Below, piece by piece: positions 1 to 7,181 of a stretch of DNA of 37,003 nt. The DNA is taken from contig CAJUAV010000005.1 in NCBI GenBank assembly GCA_910584485.1, positions 1-37,003 on the forward strand, written 5' to 3'. Each line of letters starts with the position of its first letter. The stretch's first letter is position 1. The position numbers and the translations under genes are program-made. The notes under the pieces were generated by a model, which saw only the letters and a program-made list of their open reading frames with translations, was not told where the DNA came from and ran no database searches. The DNA is from an uncultured Alistipes sp. Lineage in GTDB: Bacteria > Bacteroidota > Bacteroidia > Bacteroidales > Rikenellaceae.

Positions 1-87
1 AATCTCTTACAAAGAATGAGTCATGAATCGGGATGCGGTCGGGGCGCACACGGATTTTGCTGTTTCAGAAGAAAAAAGCGGCAGATG

Positions 88-118
88 TTTGATTTCCCGA
101 ATTTAATTCGTACCTTTG
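88..118 (+). promoter_or_regulatory. Bacteroidetes-type promoter of the rpsF operon
   Basis: TTTG at 88-91, a 19-base spacer, then TACCTTTG at 111-118. This matches the Bacteroidetes sigma-ABfr consensus (TTG/TTTG, about 19-20 bases, TAnnTTTG). Transcription should begin near 125, leaving a leader of about 35 bases before the rpsF start at 161. That leader looks too short for a clear S6:S18-binding structure, and I could not draw one. Confidence 0.8.
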
Positions 119-160
119 CGGGCCCGCAAGGGAAAAACGTTTAATTCATTATCAACACGT

Positions 161-505
161 ATGAACAATTACGAAACCGTTTTCATTGTCACGCCGGTCC
201 TCTCGGAAGCACAGGTGCAGGAGGTCGCTGACAAATTCCAGGGTGTCATCACCGAAAACGGCGGTCAGATTGTGAACAAGGAGTCGTGGGGCCTCAAGAA
301 GCTCGCCTATCCCATTCAGAAGAAGACCACCGGTTTCTACTTCCTCGTCGAGTTCACGGGCGAAGGGTCGATCATCAACACGCTGGAGACCCAGTATCGC
401 CGCGACGAGCGCGTGATCCGTTTCTTAACTTTCAAGCAGGACAAGTTCGCCGTGGAGTACTCGGAGAAGCGTCGTGCGAAACTTTCTAACAAGCAGGAGG
501 AGTAA
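161..505 (+). CDS. rpsF: 30S ribosomal protein S6
   Basis: Small-subunit ribosomal protein S6 (114 aa), which pairs with S18 in the 30S platform. The start MNNYETVFIVTP is the family's typical N-terminus. The frame is open further upstream (to 116), but that extension would cover the promoter's -7 box and expected transcription start, so ATG 161 is chosen. The internal segment WGLKKLAYPI and the aromatic/acidic segment after it are characteristic of S6. It is the first gene of rpsF-rpsR-rplI and lies 3 bases before rpsR, which fits stoichiometric production of S6 and S18. No oddities seen. Confidence 0.97.
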   Translation: MNNYETVFIVTPVLSEAQVQEVADKFQGVITENGGQIVNKESWGLKKLAYPIQKKTTGFYFLVEFTGEGSIINTLETQYRRDERVIRFLTFKQDKFAVEYSEKRRAKLSNKQEE

Positions 506-508
506 ACC

Positions 509-787
509 ATGGCACAGGAGAACAAGCCCCAGTCGGAGATCCGCTACCTCAATCCGGTATCGGTCGATGTAAAGAAGAAGAAATACTGCCGCTTCAAGAA
601 GCTCGGCATCCGCTATGTCGATTACAAGGACGGCGAGTTCCTGAAGAAGTTCCTCAACGAGCAGGGTAAGATTCTGCCCCGCCGTCTGACGGGTACTTCG
701 CAGAAGTTCCAGAAGAAGGTGGCACAGGCCGTGAAGCGTGCCCGTCACCTCGCCATCCTGCCCTTCGTAACCGATTGCATGAAATAA
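509..787 (+). CDS. rpsR: 30S ribosomal protein S18
   Basis: Small-subunit ribosomal protein S18 (92 aa), a basic protein that binds 16S rRNA together with S6. The signature segments KKYCRFKK, IDYKD-like VDYKDGEFLKKF, ILPRRLTG and KRARHLAILPF are all present and in family order. The ATG at 509 follows an AGGAGGAG purine run ending three bases before rpsF stops, giving an unusually good Shine-Dalgarno-like sequence for this phylum. It is the middle gene of the three-gene ribosomal operon, 18 bases before rplI. Confidence 0.97.
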   Translation: MAQENKPQSEIRYLNPVSVDVKKKKYCRFKKLGIRYVDYKDGEFLKKFLNEQGKILPRRLTGTSQKFQKKVAQAVKRARHLAILPFVTDCMK

Positions 788-805
788 TTCAAGGAGGACA
801 AGACT

Positions 806-1249
806 ATGGAAGTGATTCTGATCAAGGATATGGAGAACCTGGGCTACGCCAACGACATTGTGAACGTGAAGCCCGGCTACGCAAACAACTACCTCATTCC
901 CCAGGGCTACGCGAAGGCCGCTACGGCTGCCGCCAAGAAGATCCTGGCCGAGAACCTGAAGCAACGCGCGCACAAGGATGCCAAGATCCTGGCCGATGCG
1001 CAGGCTCTCGCCGAGACGATCTCGAACCTGGCGCTCACCCTTTCGGTCAAGGCCGAGGAGGGCAAGCTCTTCGGTACGGTTACGGCTACGGACCTCGCCG
1101 AGGCGCTCGCCGCAAAGGGCGTGACGGTAGACCGCAAGGCGATCGCCGTCGAGGCGATCAAGACCGTCGGCGAGTACATCGCCACGGCCAAGCTGCACCG
1201 CGAGGTCAAGGCCGAGATCAAGTTCTCGGTGGTTGCCGCCGAGGAGTAG
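806..1249 (+). CDS. rplI: 50S ribosomal protein L9
   Basis: Large-subunit ribosomal protein L9 (147 aa), which binds domain V of 23S rRNA near the L1 stalk and helps maintain reading frame. The N-terminal domain is clear: MEVILIKDMENLGYANDIV, then a GYANNYLIPQGYA segment. A charged connecting helix at about 45-75 follows, then a C-terminal domain with KLFGTVTATDLAEAL. The ATG at 806 is preceded by CAAGGAGGAC. It is the last gene of the operon, and a rho-independent terminator begins 24 bases after the stop. Confidence 0.97.
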   Translation: MEVILIKDMENLGYANDIVNVKPGYANNYLIPQGYAKAATAAAKKILAENLKQRAHKDAKILADAQALAETISNLALTLSVKAEEGKLFGTVTATDLAEALAAKGVTVDRKAIAVEAIKTVGEYIATAKLHREVKAEIKFSVVAAEE

Positions 1250-1272
1250 GCTGCCTGCGATCCGATATGCGT

Positions 1273-1305
1273 CACCCGACCGAGGAGGTCGGGTGATGTT
1301 TTTTT
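1273..1305 (+). terminator. Rho-independent terminator of rpsF-rpsR-rplI
   Basis: A perfect 9-bp stem (CACCCGACC 1273-1281 with GGTCGGGTG 1287-1295), a 5-base loop, and a run of seven T at 1299-1305. Confidence 0.9.
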
Positions 1306-1330
1306 ATGGGTATAGGAGGAGGGGCGCGTT

Positions 1331-1646
1331 TCGATCCCGCAAGGGATCGGCGGGCCGAAACGTTTTGTTCGTGCAGACTGCGGTGCTTGCCGCAGGGCTC
1401 GACGTCGCAGACGTCGGCGGGCCGAAGCCTCCCGCTCGCGGAGGCCCGCATCTATCGACACGGGCACTCCGCAGGCTTCGCCCCGATTGGCAGTATCGTG
1501 CGCGCAATCGTGAGCCGTTCGCCTCCGCCCCCTGCGGCGGACGGCAATCTCGCGTCGGAACGCTCGAAAAGCCCTCCTGCCGTCGTCGGCGAACGTTGTC
1601 CTGCTGCGCACGCATGCAACGCAACAAAGCTGCTGCCGCACAAACG
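1331..1646 (+). repeat. Intergenic hairpin-repeat cluster 1
   Basis: The non-coding gap 1306-1694 is mostly repeat. Two hairpin modules lie at 1333-1348 (GATCCC/GGGATC, loop GCAA) and 1401-1415 (GACGTC/GACGTC, loop GCA). Each is followed directly by GGCGGGCC-GAA. The second continues into a longer hairpin in which GCGGGCC (1418-1424) pairs with the GGCCCGC ending near 1450, around an inner GCCTCC/GGAGGC stem. Further on come a CTCCGCAGGCTTCG segment near 1470 and a GC-rich module at about 1508-1605. That last module recurs at 17205-17285 and 17735-17825. I see no credible gene here; the long open frames are a side effect of GC content. Confidence 0.75.
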
Positions 1647-1647
1647 C

Positions 1648-1676
1648 AAAAAAGCGCCCGCTGCATAACGGGCGCT
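1648..1676 (-). terminator. Terminator of the minus-strand NTase/HEPN-like gene
   Basis: On the minus strand, an 8-bp GC-rich stem (AGCGCCCG/CGGGCGCT, 1653-1660 with 1669-1676), an 8-base loop, and a T run (A at 1648-1653 on the plus strand). It lies about 20 bases beyond the stop of the gene at 1695-2537. Confidence 0.88.
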
Positions 1677-1694
1677 CCTTGTAAGATAGAGAGG

Positions 1695-2537
1695 TCACTC
1701 CTGTTCGCTCAACTCCTTGTAAAGCTCGATCCTCCTGCCCGCGCAGCTCTCGATGATCTGCGCAGCCTGCTGCACGCGGTCCATGTGCTTCTCGAGCTCC
1801 TGCCCCGACAAGTGGAACTCGACGGAATAGGTCGTTTTGGTCAATACCTGCTTCAGAAAGGGGATGGTGAAGATGTTCCTGATGTGGTCGTCGTCGAAGA
1901 CGAGCATCAGCCGCGTCGAGAGGGTTCTCATTCGATCGTGCATGACGACCGGATCGTGGGACTCGCACTCCATGCCGTGATAGACGTAGTAGAGGGTGTG
2001 GTAGAAATAGACGAGCGCCTGTGCGGTGAACTGCGCGGCCAGCCGTTCGTTGTGACCCTCGACCCACGCATCCTGCGCCTGCTCCAGGAGCTCGTATCCG
2101 AGGGTACGGAAGGTGTCGAAATGCGCCTTGGCATCGGCACAGGCACGGGCGAAATGGATGGGATGCTTCGGTCGGCGGAAATGATGACGGTCGCTGCAAA
2201 AGAGAAGCCGGCCTTCGGCATGGGCGAAATAGAGGAAGGGGGTGTGATGCCCTTGTCCTTCGACGTACCGCAGGGGAAGGATGTAAAGATTGATGTAGGT
2301 GATGGTTCGGAGTCGGACAGGCATCTTGTAGCGGAGGATTCGTTTGGCCTGCAACCAGTCGAATCGGGGCGTATCGCGCACGACGACGAGCAGGTCGTAT
2401 GCGGTCGCGTCGCTGTGGGGCGTTCCTCCGACGAGTTTGCCGAAGAGCAGGATGTATTCGGGATCGAAATAGCCGTCGTTGAGGATATGGACGATTTGTT
2501 CGGCCTCGGCGGGATCGAAAAGAAGATTCGTTTCCAT
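1695..2537 (-). CDS. Nucleotidyltransferase-like/HEPN-like fusion protein
   Basis: A 280-aa protein that appears to join an N-terminal nucleotidyltransferase fold (about 5-120) to a C-terminal all-helical HEPN-like region (about 125-270). The NTase motif is LFGKLVGGTP...AYDLLVVV at about 31-53. Canonical MNT domains read GS-x-R-x-G...SDxDLLV. Here GS is GK, and the first Asp of the DxD pair aligns with Ala, leaving one clear acidic residue. The C-terminal part has the QA-rich helix, tyrosine-rich helix and HD segment usual in HEPN proteins, but I see no clear Rx4-6H RNase motif there. The start ATG 2537 (METNLLF) is preferred because the upstream extension is compositionally poor. It stands alone, with a terminator and no separate antitoxin. 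Activity as a toxin or nucleotidyltransferase is unproven; degenerate housekeeping HEPN proteins are common in Bacteroidetes. Confidence 0.7.
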   Translation of the reverse strand: METNLLFDPAEAEQIVHILNDGYFDPEYILLFGKLVGGTPHSDATAYDLLVVVRDTPRFDWLQAKRILRYKMPVRLRTITYINLYILPLRYVEGQGHHTPFLYFAHAEGRLLFCSDRHHFRRPKHPIHFARACADAKAHFDTFRTLGYELLEQAQDAWVEGHNERLAAQFTAQALVYFYHTLYYVYHGMECESHDPVVMHDRMRTLSTRLMLVFDDDHIRNIFTIPFLKQVLTKTTYSVEFHLSGQELEKHMDRVQQAAQIIESCAGRRIELYKELSEQE

Positions 2538-2728
2538 GAATCGGGTTGGATTGGGATTGGACAATAGGGTAGCGGTCCTTATCGAGCGCAAGGCTCGACA
2601 AAGATGGGCGAAGATCGAAAAGCGGCGGTTCGCTAATCGGGAGGATGTGAGAGGAGACGAATCGGGGAGTTGCACGACGGGAACCGTCGGCGGTCGACCT
2701 TGCGGTCGGTCTGCGTCGGAACGCAGAC

Positions 2729-2783
2729 AATGTGCAGTGTTCGCATAAAATAAAAAAATGCGCAGCTGCGAACACTACACATT
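2729..2783. repeat. 17-bp inverted repeat with A/T-rich spacer
   Basis: The left arm 2729-2745 (AATGTGCAGTGTTCGCA) and right arm 2767-2783 (TGCGAACACTACACATT) are complementary at 16 of 17 positions around a 21-base spacer holding a run of seven A. It overlaps the 3' end of the candidate minus-strand RNA. A second, smaller hairpin adjoins it (GTCTGCG 2709-2715 with CGCAGAC 2722-2728). It could be an RNA hairpin, a cruciform or the edge of a lost element; the sequence does not decide. Confidence 0.7.
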
Positions 2784-2906
2784 CACCCTTTCAGGCTACC
2801 GCAAGGTGCCGTTCACGGGTCGCTAAACCCCAACGGCTCTGCGCACACTTTTTTAAGTCTGCCTTGGGTGCACACTTACAAGGATGTTGATTATGGTAGT
2901 ATTCGC
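2752..2906 (-). ncRNA. Candidate structured RNA, unassigned
   Basis: Minus-strand segment with a TAnnTTTG box just upstream (2912-2919) and a T run at its far end (A at 2752-2758 on the plus strand). Reading on the minus strand, it shows: (1) a 5' hairpin, 9-base arms at 2870-2878 and 2854-2862, 8 of 9 paired; (2) a closing helix TGCGCAG/CTGCGCA, 2839-2845 with 2759-2765; (3) inside it, hairpin GCCGTT/AACGGC (2832-2837 with 2808-2813) with an inner GGGT/ACCC stem; (4) a hairpin of 2803-2808 with 2784-2790, one bulge. It lacks the domain IV sequence of SRP RNA and the hallmarks of tmRNA and RNase P. It could be a leader for the gene at 2537, but the T run argues for a free RNA. The -33 element is not clear. 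Confidence 0.5.
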
Positions 2907-2911
2907 AGGAA

Positions 2912-2919
2912 CAAAGGTA
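2912..2919 (-). promoter_or_regulatory. -7 box upstream of the candidate RNA
   Basis: TACCTTTG read on the minus strand (CAAAGGTA on plus). A matching TTG/TTTG at the right distance is not evident, so support is the -7 box only. Confidence 0.45.
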
Positions 2920-3019
2920 GTGAAAAAATCGATACATGCAGCGAATGGGAGGAAAAAACGTGCACAGGTTCGGATGATCGTTTACGGACGGCGGATTGTA
3001 ACTCGCCGGAGAGCTCGAT

Positions 3020-3275
3020 CCCGCCTCCGCTCGGTTGAAGATGCGCGCTTTAGCGCGGCGGGCCGCAGCTTCGCCGTGCGAAGGCCCGCAGCTCGCATGA
3101 AGCTCGTTGCGTGCGCTTCGCAAGCTGCGCCCCGAACGGCGATGCGTGCGGTAGCACGGCAGTCCGCAGCCGCCCCTTGGCGGAGGGCTGCCACTCGCGT
3201 TCCGCTCGATGCCGCCCCTCCGCTCGGCTGTGGGCTTGTATCGACATCCATCGATCCCGCAGGCTTCGGTCTGAG
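3020..3275 (+). repeat. Intergenic hairpin-repeat cluster 2
   Basis: Non-coding stretch at the 3' side of the yfhO-like gene. The first module has CGCGC/GCGCG (3044-3048, 3053-3057; loop TTTA), then GGCGGGCCGCAGC. It continues as a long hairpin in which GCGGGCC pairs with GGCCCGC around CTTCGC/GCGAAG. A GCTTCGCAAGC hairpin follows near 3115. The second module has GTGC/GCAC (3146-3149, 3154-3157; loop GGTA), then GGCAGTCCGCAGC. It also continues as a long hairpin, with GGCAGTCC pairing to GGGCTGCC around CCGCC/GGCGG. The rest of the 2538-3318 gap holds the inverted repeat, the candidate RNA and a weak terminator. Confidence 0.75.
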
Positions 3276-3287
3276 TAAATACGTTAT

Positions 3288-3309
3288 GTAAAAGCAGCCT
3301 TGAAGCTGC
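3288..3309 (-). terminator. Weak terminator after the yfhO-like gene
   Basis: Minus-strand hairpin GCAGC/GCTGC (3305-3309 with 3294-3298), 6-base loop, followed by TTTTACAT. The stem is short, so this is tentative. Confidence 0.45.
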
Positions 3310-3318
3310 AAAACCGCT

Positions 3319-6015
3319 TTAAGCTCTCTTTTGTCGGCTGCGGCGCCACTCGACCACAAGCAGGGCGAGTGCGCCGAGCAGAATCGTCAGCGATGCGGCC
3401 AGCGTGATCGCCTCGACCGTACCCCAGTCGGGTGCGCGGAACCGCCACTCGACCGTGTGGCTCCCCGCAGGCAGCTCCATGGCGCGCAGCACGTAGTCGG
3501 CCCGCACGTAGGGCGCCTCCTCGCCGTCGATATAGGCGTGCCACCCCTTGTCGTAATAGATCTCCGAGAAGAGGGCCACGGCATCCGTTGCCGCGTCGTA
3601 GGTATAACGTTGGTAGTTGGGGCGGTATTCGACCAGTTCGATGCGGTTGTCGGACGTATCGGCGCGGGTGGCGGCGAAAAGTTCGGCATCGGCGCCCGCC
3701 ACGACCGCGGTGCGTCGGAGGTCGGCCGTCCCGAGAAAGTCGATCTCCGCCTCCGCCGTGGGGGCGAAGTGGATCTCGTCGACGAACCAGGCGGGGCCGA
3801 AGGCCGTCGTGCGCCGTTTCGCGACGGGGCGTCCCGCCGCATCGGGCAGGATTACGTAGCGCGTGTCGAGCATATCGAGCACCGCCCCGTGATCCTCGTT
3901 GAGGTAGCGATCGATCAGATCCTGGTAGCGAGCGAGCTTCGCCCCGTGGTATCCGCCCACCGAGCGGTGGAAATAGGAGGTCGTCGCGTCGTTGAAGGGG
4001 CTCACGGTGCGGTTCAGCACGCGGAATCCGAGGGTTTTGTCGGCCAGAATCGTGCGGTCGGCCTCCGTCATCGCGATCCGTCGCCGCGCGGGCGAGACGA
4101 AATCGTCGTGCGAGAGGAAGCGCAGGTCGACGGGCACCAGGTCGAGCAGCATGACCGCCGTCAAAGCGCCCGCCAGGGTAATGCGGCCGATGCGGCGGCG
4201 CAGGAAGAGCCAGACGCACCCTGCGGCCAGCAGGACCATGAGCAGCGATCGCCCCGCGTCGGCGCGCATCATCGCGAGCCGTTCGGCCGCCATCGCGGCG
4301 CCGATCCGTTCGCCCCATTCGACATCCATGCCGCGGGCGATGTAGGTTTGCAGGTCGTTCGCCTCGAAGATGCGGCGCAGGTAGTCGGTCAGCAGCGCCG
4401 ACCCTTCGGCCAGACCGAACGAGAAGAGCGCGCCGCCGCCGATCAGCAGCAGCAGGCAGGCGCCGCCCGTTAGGCCGAGGGCCCACGCCAGCGCGCGCCG
4501 CACGCATCGCAGCGATCGGGGAGCATCGGTCGTGCCGACTGCGTCGCCCGCACAACCCGCATCGTTCGCACAAGCCGCATTACCTGCACTATGCGCATTG
4601 CATGCCCCCGTCGCCTCGGCCGTGCAGGCGCCCTTCGCCGCTCGGGGAGCATCGGCCGCGCCGACCGCCTCGGTCGCGCGGGCTGTACTGCGCGAGCGCT
4701 TGTTCGTTCCGTCGGCTGCTGCGCCGACCGCCCGCAGCAGGGAGCAGAGTCCCAGTCCGCCCAGCAGCGGCACGCTCCACTGCACGACGACGAGTGCCAT
4801 CGAGACGGTGCGGAACTTGTCGTATCCGGGCAGGTAATCGAAGAAGAACTCCGTGAAGGCCATCCAGTTGCGTCCCCAGGCGAGGAGCAGCATCCACAGC
4901 GAGGCCGCGAGCACCCACCAACGGTTGCGGCCGCTCGCGAGCAGCGCTCCGAGCACGGCCAGGAAGATCGCCGCGGCGCCGAGGTAGGTGGGCCCCGCCG
5001 TGTAGGGCTGTCCGCCCCAATAGGCGGGCAGCTGTTCGGCCAGCCCGTCGAGCCCCAGCTCCTTCACCGCGACCGCCACCTCGCCGTCGCGGGCGAAGGT
5101 CGTCCCCGAGTCGCGGCCCGCGAAATCGGGCACGAGCAGGTTCCAGCTCTCGGCCCGCCCGTAGCTCCACGCCGTGGCGTAGTCGAGCGCCAGCCCCTTC
5201 GGGGAGGTGCCGTCGGCCGCCACGGCCAGCTCCGAGCCGCCGCGGATCGTATCTTTCGTATGTTGGGCCGTATACCACAGCGGCGCGAAATTCGAGAGCA
5301 CGGCCAGCACGCCAGCCGCCGCCAGCACCCCCGTGCGGCGCAGGAAGTCGCCCGGGCGGTGCGCCCGCAGCGCCGCGACCCCCTCGCTGATCCAGAAGAG
5401 AGCCATCGCCAGCAGAAAATAGTAGGTGATCTGGGGGTGGTTGGCGCCGATTTCGAGCGAGGTCGCCACGGCGGTCAGCACCGCTCCGCGCACCATCGGG
5501 CCGCGCAGCGTGAGCCACGCCCCCGCCATCATGAGGGGGGCATAGACCAGCGCCCACATCTTCGTGACGTGGCCCGCTCCGATGATGAGCGGGAAATAGG
5601 TCGAGAAGCCGTAGGCGACGGCGGGCACGATCGCCAGCCACGGATCGACGCCGCACCACACCAGGGCCAGCCACAGGGCGAGCATGGCGAAGAAGAGGAA
5701 GGCCGCGGGGGTCTCCAGCACGCCCCGCACGGCGGCGCCGAGCGTGCGGACGACGAGCTGCGCGGGATACTCGATGTTGATCAGGTAGGCGGGCATGCCT
5801 CCGAACATCGCCCCCGTCCACTGGGGATCCTCTCCCGTTTCGGCGCGCATCGCCTTGATGTCGCGCGACATCCCCTCGTATTGCACCGTGTCGTGCTGGG
5901 GGAGCCGTTCGCCCGAGAATTGCGGGGCGAAATAGAGCGCCGCCGCGACGAAAAAGAGTACGAGTGCCGCCAGCGCGGGTGTCGCGCGGTGCAGCAGATC
6001 TTTCAGCCGATTCAT
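3319..6015 (-). CDS. YfhO-family multipass membrane protein
   Basis: An 898-aa integral membrane protein of the YfhO family, which is related to GT-C type glycosyltransferases. In Gram-positives YfhO acts in glycosylation of cell-surface polymers; the substrate in Bacteroidales is unknown. A hydrophobic helix at about 12-32 is followed by a short loop with an HD pair (LPQHDTVQYEGMSRD) and a long hydrophobic region to about residue 440. After that come a soluble C-terminal domain ending in EWRFRAPDW and a last membrane helix with a basic tail. Start ATG 6015 (MNRLKDLLHR) is chosen because upstream in-frame codons run through the -7 box at 6036-6043. A cytosolic or periplasmic loop encoded by about 4510-4730 holds an Ala/Cys-rich insert with an in-frame 42-codon duplication, unlike the short loop I expect in relatives. 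It diverges from the polyprenyl synthase. Confidence 0.85.
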   Translation of the reverse strand: MNRLKDLLHRATPALAALVLFFVAAALYFAPQFSGERLPQHDTVQYEGMSRDIKAMRAETGEDPQWTGAMFGGMPAYLINIEYPAQLVVRTLGAAVRGVLETPAAFLFFAMLALWLALVWCGVDPWLAIVPAVAYGFSTYFPLIIGAGHVTKMWALVYAPLMMAGAWLTLRGPMVRGAVLTAVATSLEIGANHPQITYYFLLAMALFWISEGVAALRAHRPGDFLRRTGVLAAAGVLAVLSNFAPLWYTAQHTKDTIRGGSELAVAADGTSPKGLALDYATAWSYGRAESWNLLVPDFAGRDSGTTFARDGEVAVAVKELGLDGLAEQLPAYWGGQPYTAGPTYLGAAAIFLAVLGALLASGRNRWWVLAASLWMLLLAWGRNWMAFTEFFFDYLPGYDKFRTVSMALVVVQWSVPLLGGLGLCSLLRAVGAAADGTNKRSRSTARATEAVGAADAPRAAKGACTAEATGACNAHSAGNAACANDAGCAGDAVGTTDAPRSLRCVRRALAWALGLTGGACLLLLIGGGALFSFGLAEGSALLTDYLRRIFEANDLQTYIARGMDVEWGERIGAAMAAERLAMMRADAGRSLLMVLLAAGCVWLFLRRRIGRITLAGALTAVMLLDLVPVDLRFLSHDDFVSPARRRIAMTEADRTILADKTLGFRVLNRTVSPFNDATTSYFHRSVGGYHGAKLARYQDLIDRYLNEDHGAVLDMLDTRYVILPDAAGRPVAKRRTTAFGPAWFVDEIHFAPTAEAEIDFLGTADLRRTAVVAGADAELFAATRADTSDNRIELVEYRPNYQRYTYDAATDAVALFSEIYYDKGWHAYIDGEEAPYVRADYVLRAMELPAGSHTVEWRFRAPDWGTVEAITLAASLTILLGALALLVVEWRRSRQKRA

Positions 6016-6035
6016 GTTTCCGATGTAAATGCTTT

Positions 6036-6043
6036 CAAAGGTA
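6036..6043 (-). promoter_or_regulatory. -7 box of the yfhO-like gene
   Basis: TACCTTTG on the minus strand, about 20 bases upstream of the ATG at 6015. No clear TTG at the -33 position. Confidence 0.5.
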
Positions 6044-6086
6044 CGAAAAAATCGGTTTGCGCCATCTCCCGTATCGGGAATTTGCT

Positions 6087-6094
6087 TATCTTTG
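6087..6094 (+). promoter_or_regulatory. -7 box of the polyprenyl synthase gene
   Basis: TATCTTTG on the plus strand in the 179-base divergent intergenic region. A -33 element at the usual distance is not obvious. Confidence 0.5.
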
Positions 6095-6194
6095 CTGTCG
6101 GTAAACCCGCACGGGCGATGCGGCGGCACGGATCGAACAGCGCGCAGCGCGGCATCGCGTCGTCGGCCCCGTTTTTCGACATCCCCGAGACTCC

Positions 6195-7181
6195 ATGATA
6201 ACGATCGACTCCATCCGCGAACCCGTACTCAAAGAGCTGGAGGCCTACGAAGCCTTCATCGAACGCCAGTTCACCTCCGACGGCGAATTGCTCAACACGA
6301 TGCTGCACGAGGCGCTCGCGGCGCGCGGCAAGGGCATCCGCCCGCTGCTCGTGGTCCTCTCGGCCGCCATGAACGCCCGCTCGCGCGGCGCCGCGGGCGG
6401 ACAGCGCGTCTCGCTGGCGGCGATGCTCGTGGAGATGATCCACCTCACGTCGCTCATCCACGACGACGTGATCGACGAATCGGACACGCGCCGCGGCCGA
6501 CCCTCGGCCAACGCCCTCTGGCAGTCGCACAAGGCGGTGCTGCTGGGCGACTACATCCTGGCGCGCAACCTCTCGATCGGCCTCGAAAGCGGTCAGTTCG
6601 ACCTCGTATCGCACATCTGCGGCCGCATGGCGACGCTCGCCGAGGGCGAAATCCTCCAGAGCGACTGCGCGGCGCGGCACAGCATGACGCGCTCCTCCTA
6701 CCTCGACATTATTTATAAGAAGACCGCCAGCCTGCTGGGCGTCAGCGCCTCGGCGGGTGCGATGGCCGTGGGGGCCACGCGCGACAAGGTGACCACGATG
6801 CGCCGCTTCGGCGAGGCGCTCGGCATGGCCTTCCAGGTGCGCGACGACCTGCTCGACTACACCTCCTCCGAGACGGGCAAGCCGATGTACAATGATCTGC
6901 GCGAAGGGAAGATCACCCTGCCGCTGCTCGTCGTGCTCGAACGGGCCGACGAAGAGCGCCGAGCCGCGCTGCTCGAGCGGTTGCAGGCCTGCCGCACGGA
7001 CGAGGGCGCCGTCGAAGAGCTCGCCTGCCTCGTCCGCGACGGAGAGGGCCTCGTCGAAGCCGAGGCGGTCATGCAGGGCTACGTGGCGCGCGCCGTGCAG
7101 CTGCTCGCCGAGTTCGACGACTCGCCCTACCGCACGGCGCTCGTGCACCTCTGTTCGTTCGTCGCCGAGCGGAGCCGCTGA
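6195..7181 (+). CDS. trans-Polyprenyl diphosphate synthase
   Basis: A 328-aa all-trans isoprenyl diphosphate synthase. It extends farnesyl diphosphate with isopentenyl diphosphate to the long chain used for the menaquinone tail. Visible landmarks are GKGIRP at 45-50 (substrate binding), the first Asp-rich motif DDVID at 90-94 followed by RRGRPSAN, and the second Asp-rich motif DDLLD at 217-221 within FQVRDD. Length and motif spacing fit octa/heptaprenyl synthases (IspB-like) rather than short-chain farnesyl synthases; exact chain length cannot be read from sequence alone. The ATG at 6195 gives the family's usual N-terminus. It is a single gene, divergent from the yfhO-like gene. Confidence 0.92.
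   Translation: MITIDSIREPVLKELEAYEAFIERQFTSDGELLNTMLHEALAARGKGIRPLLVVLSAAMNARSRGAAGGQRVSLAAMLVEMIHLTSLIHDDVIDESDTRRGRPSANALWQSHKAVLLGDYILARNLSIGLESGQFDLVSHICGRMATLAEGEILQSDCAARHSMTRSSYLDIIYKKTASLLGVSASAGAMAVGATRDKVTTMRRFGEALGMAFQVRDDLLDYTSSETGKPMYNDLREGKITLPLLVVLERADEERRAALLERLQACRTDEGAVEELACLVRDGEGLVEAEAVMQGYVARAVQLLAEFDDSPYRTALVHLCSFVAERSR

Noticed and set aside
119..160. A ribosomal-protein leader element (S6:S18 binding) before rpsF
   Set aside because: The predicted leader is only about 35 bases and I could not draw a supported hairpin with the expected bulge.
1331..1646. An insertion sequence or its remnant in the repeat clusters
   Set aside because: No transposase fragment, no matching terminal inverted repeats at cluster ends and no target duplication could be seen.
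907..2775. A 622-codon minus-strand open frame across rplI and the NTase/HEPN-like gene region
   Set aside because: It is antisense to a certain ribosomal gene and out of frame with the supported gene. It is Arg/Pro-rich, as expected from reading GC-rich sequence in the wrong frame.
2752..2906. SRP RNA, tmRNA or RNase P RNA as identity of the candidate RNA
   Set aside because: The domain IV tetraloop region of SRP RNA, the tmRNA ends and the RNase P conserved segments are not present.
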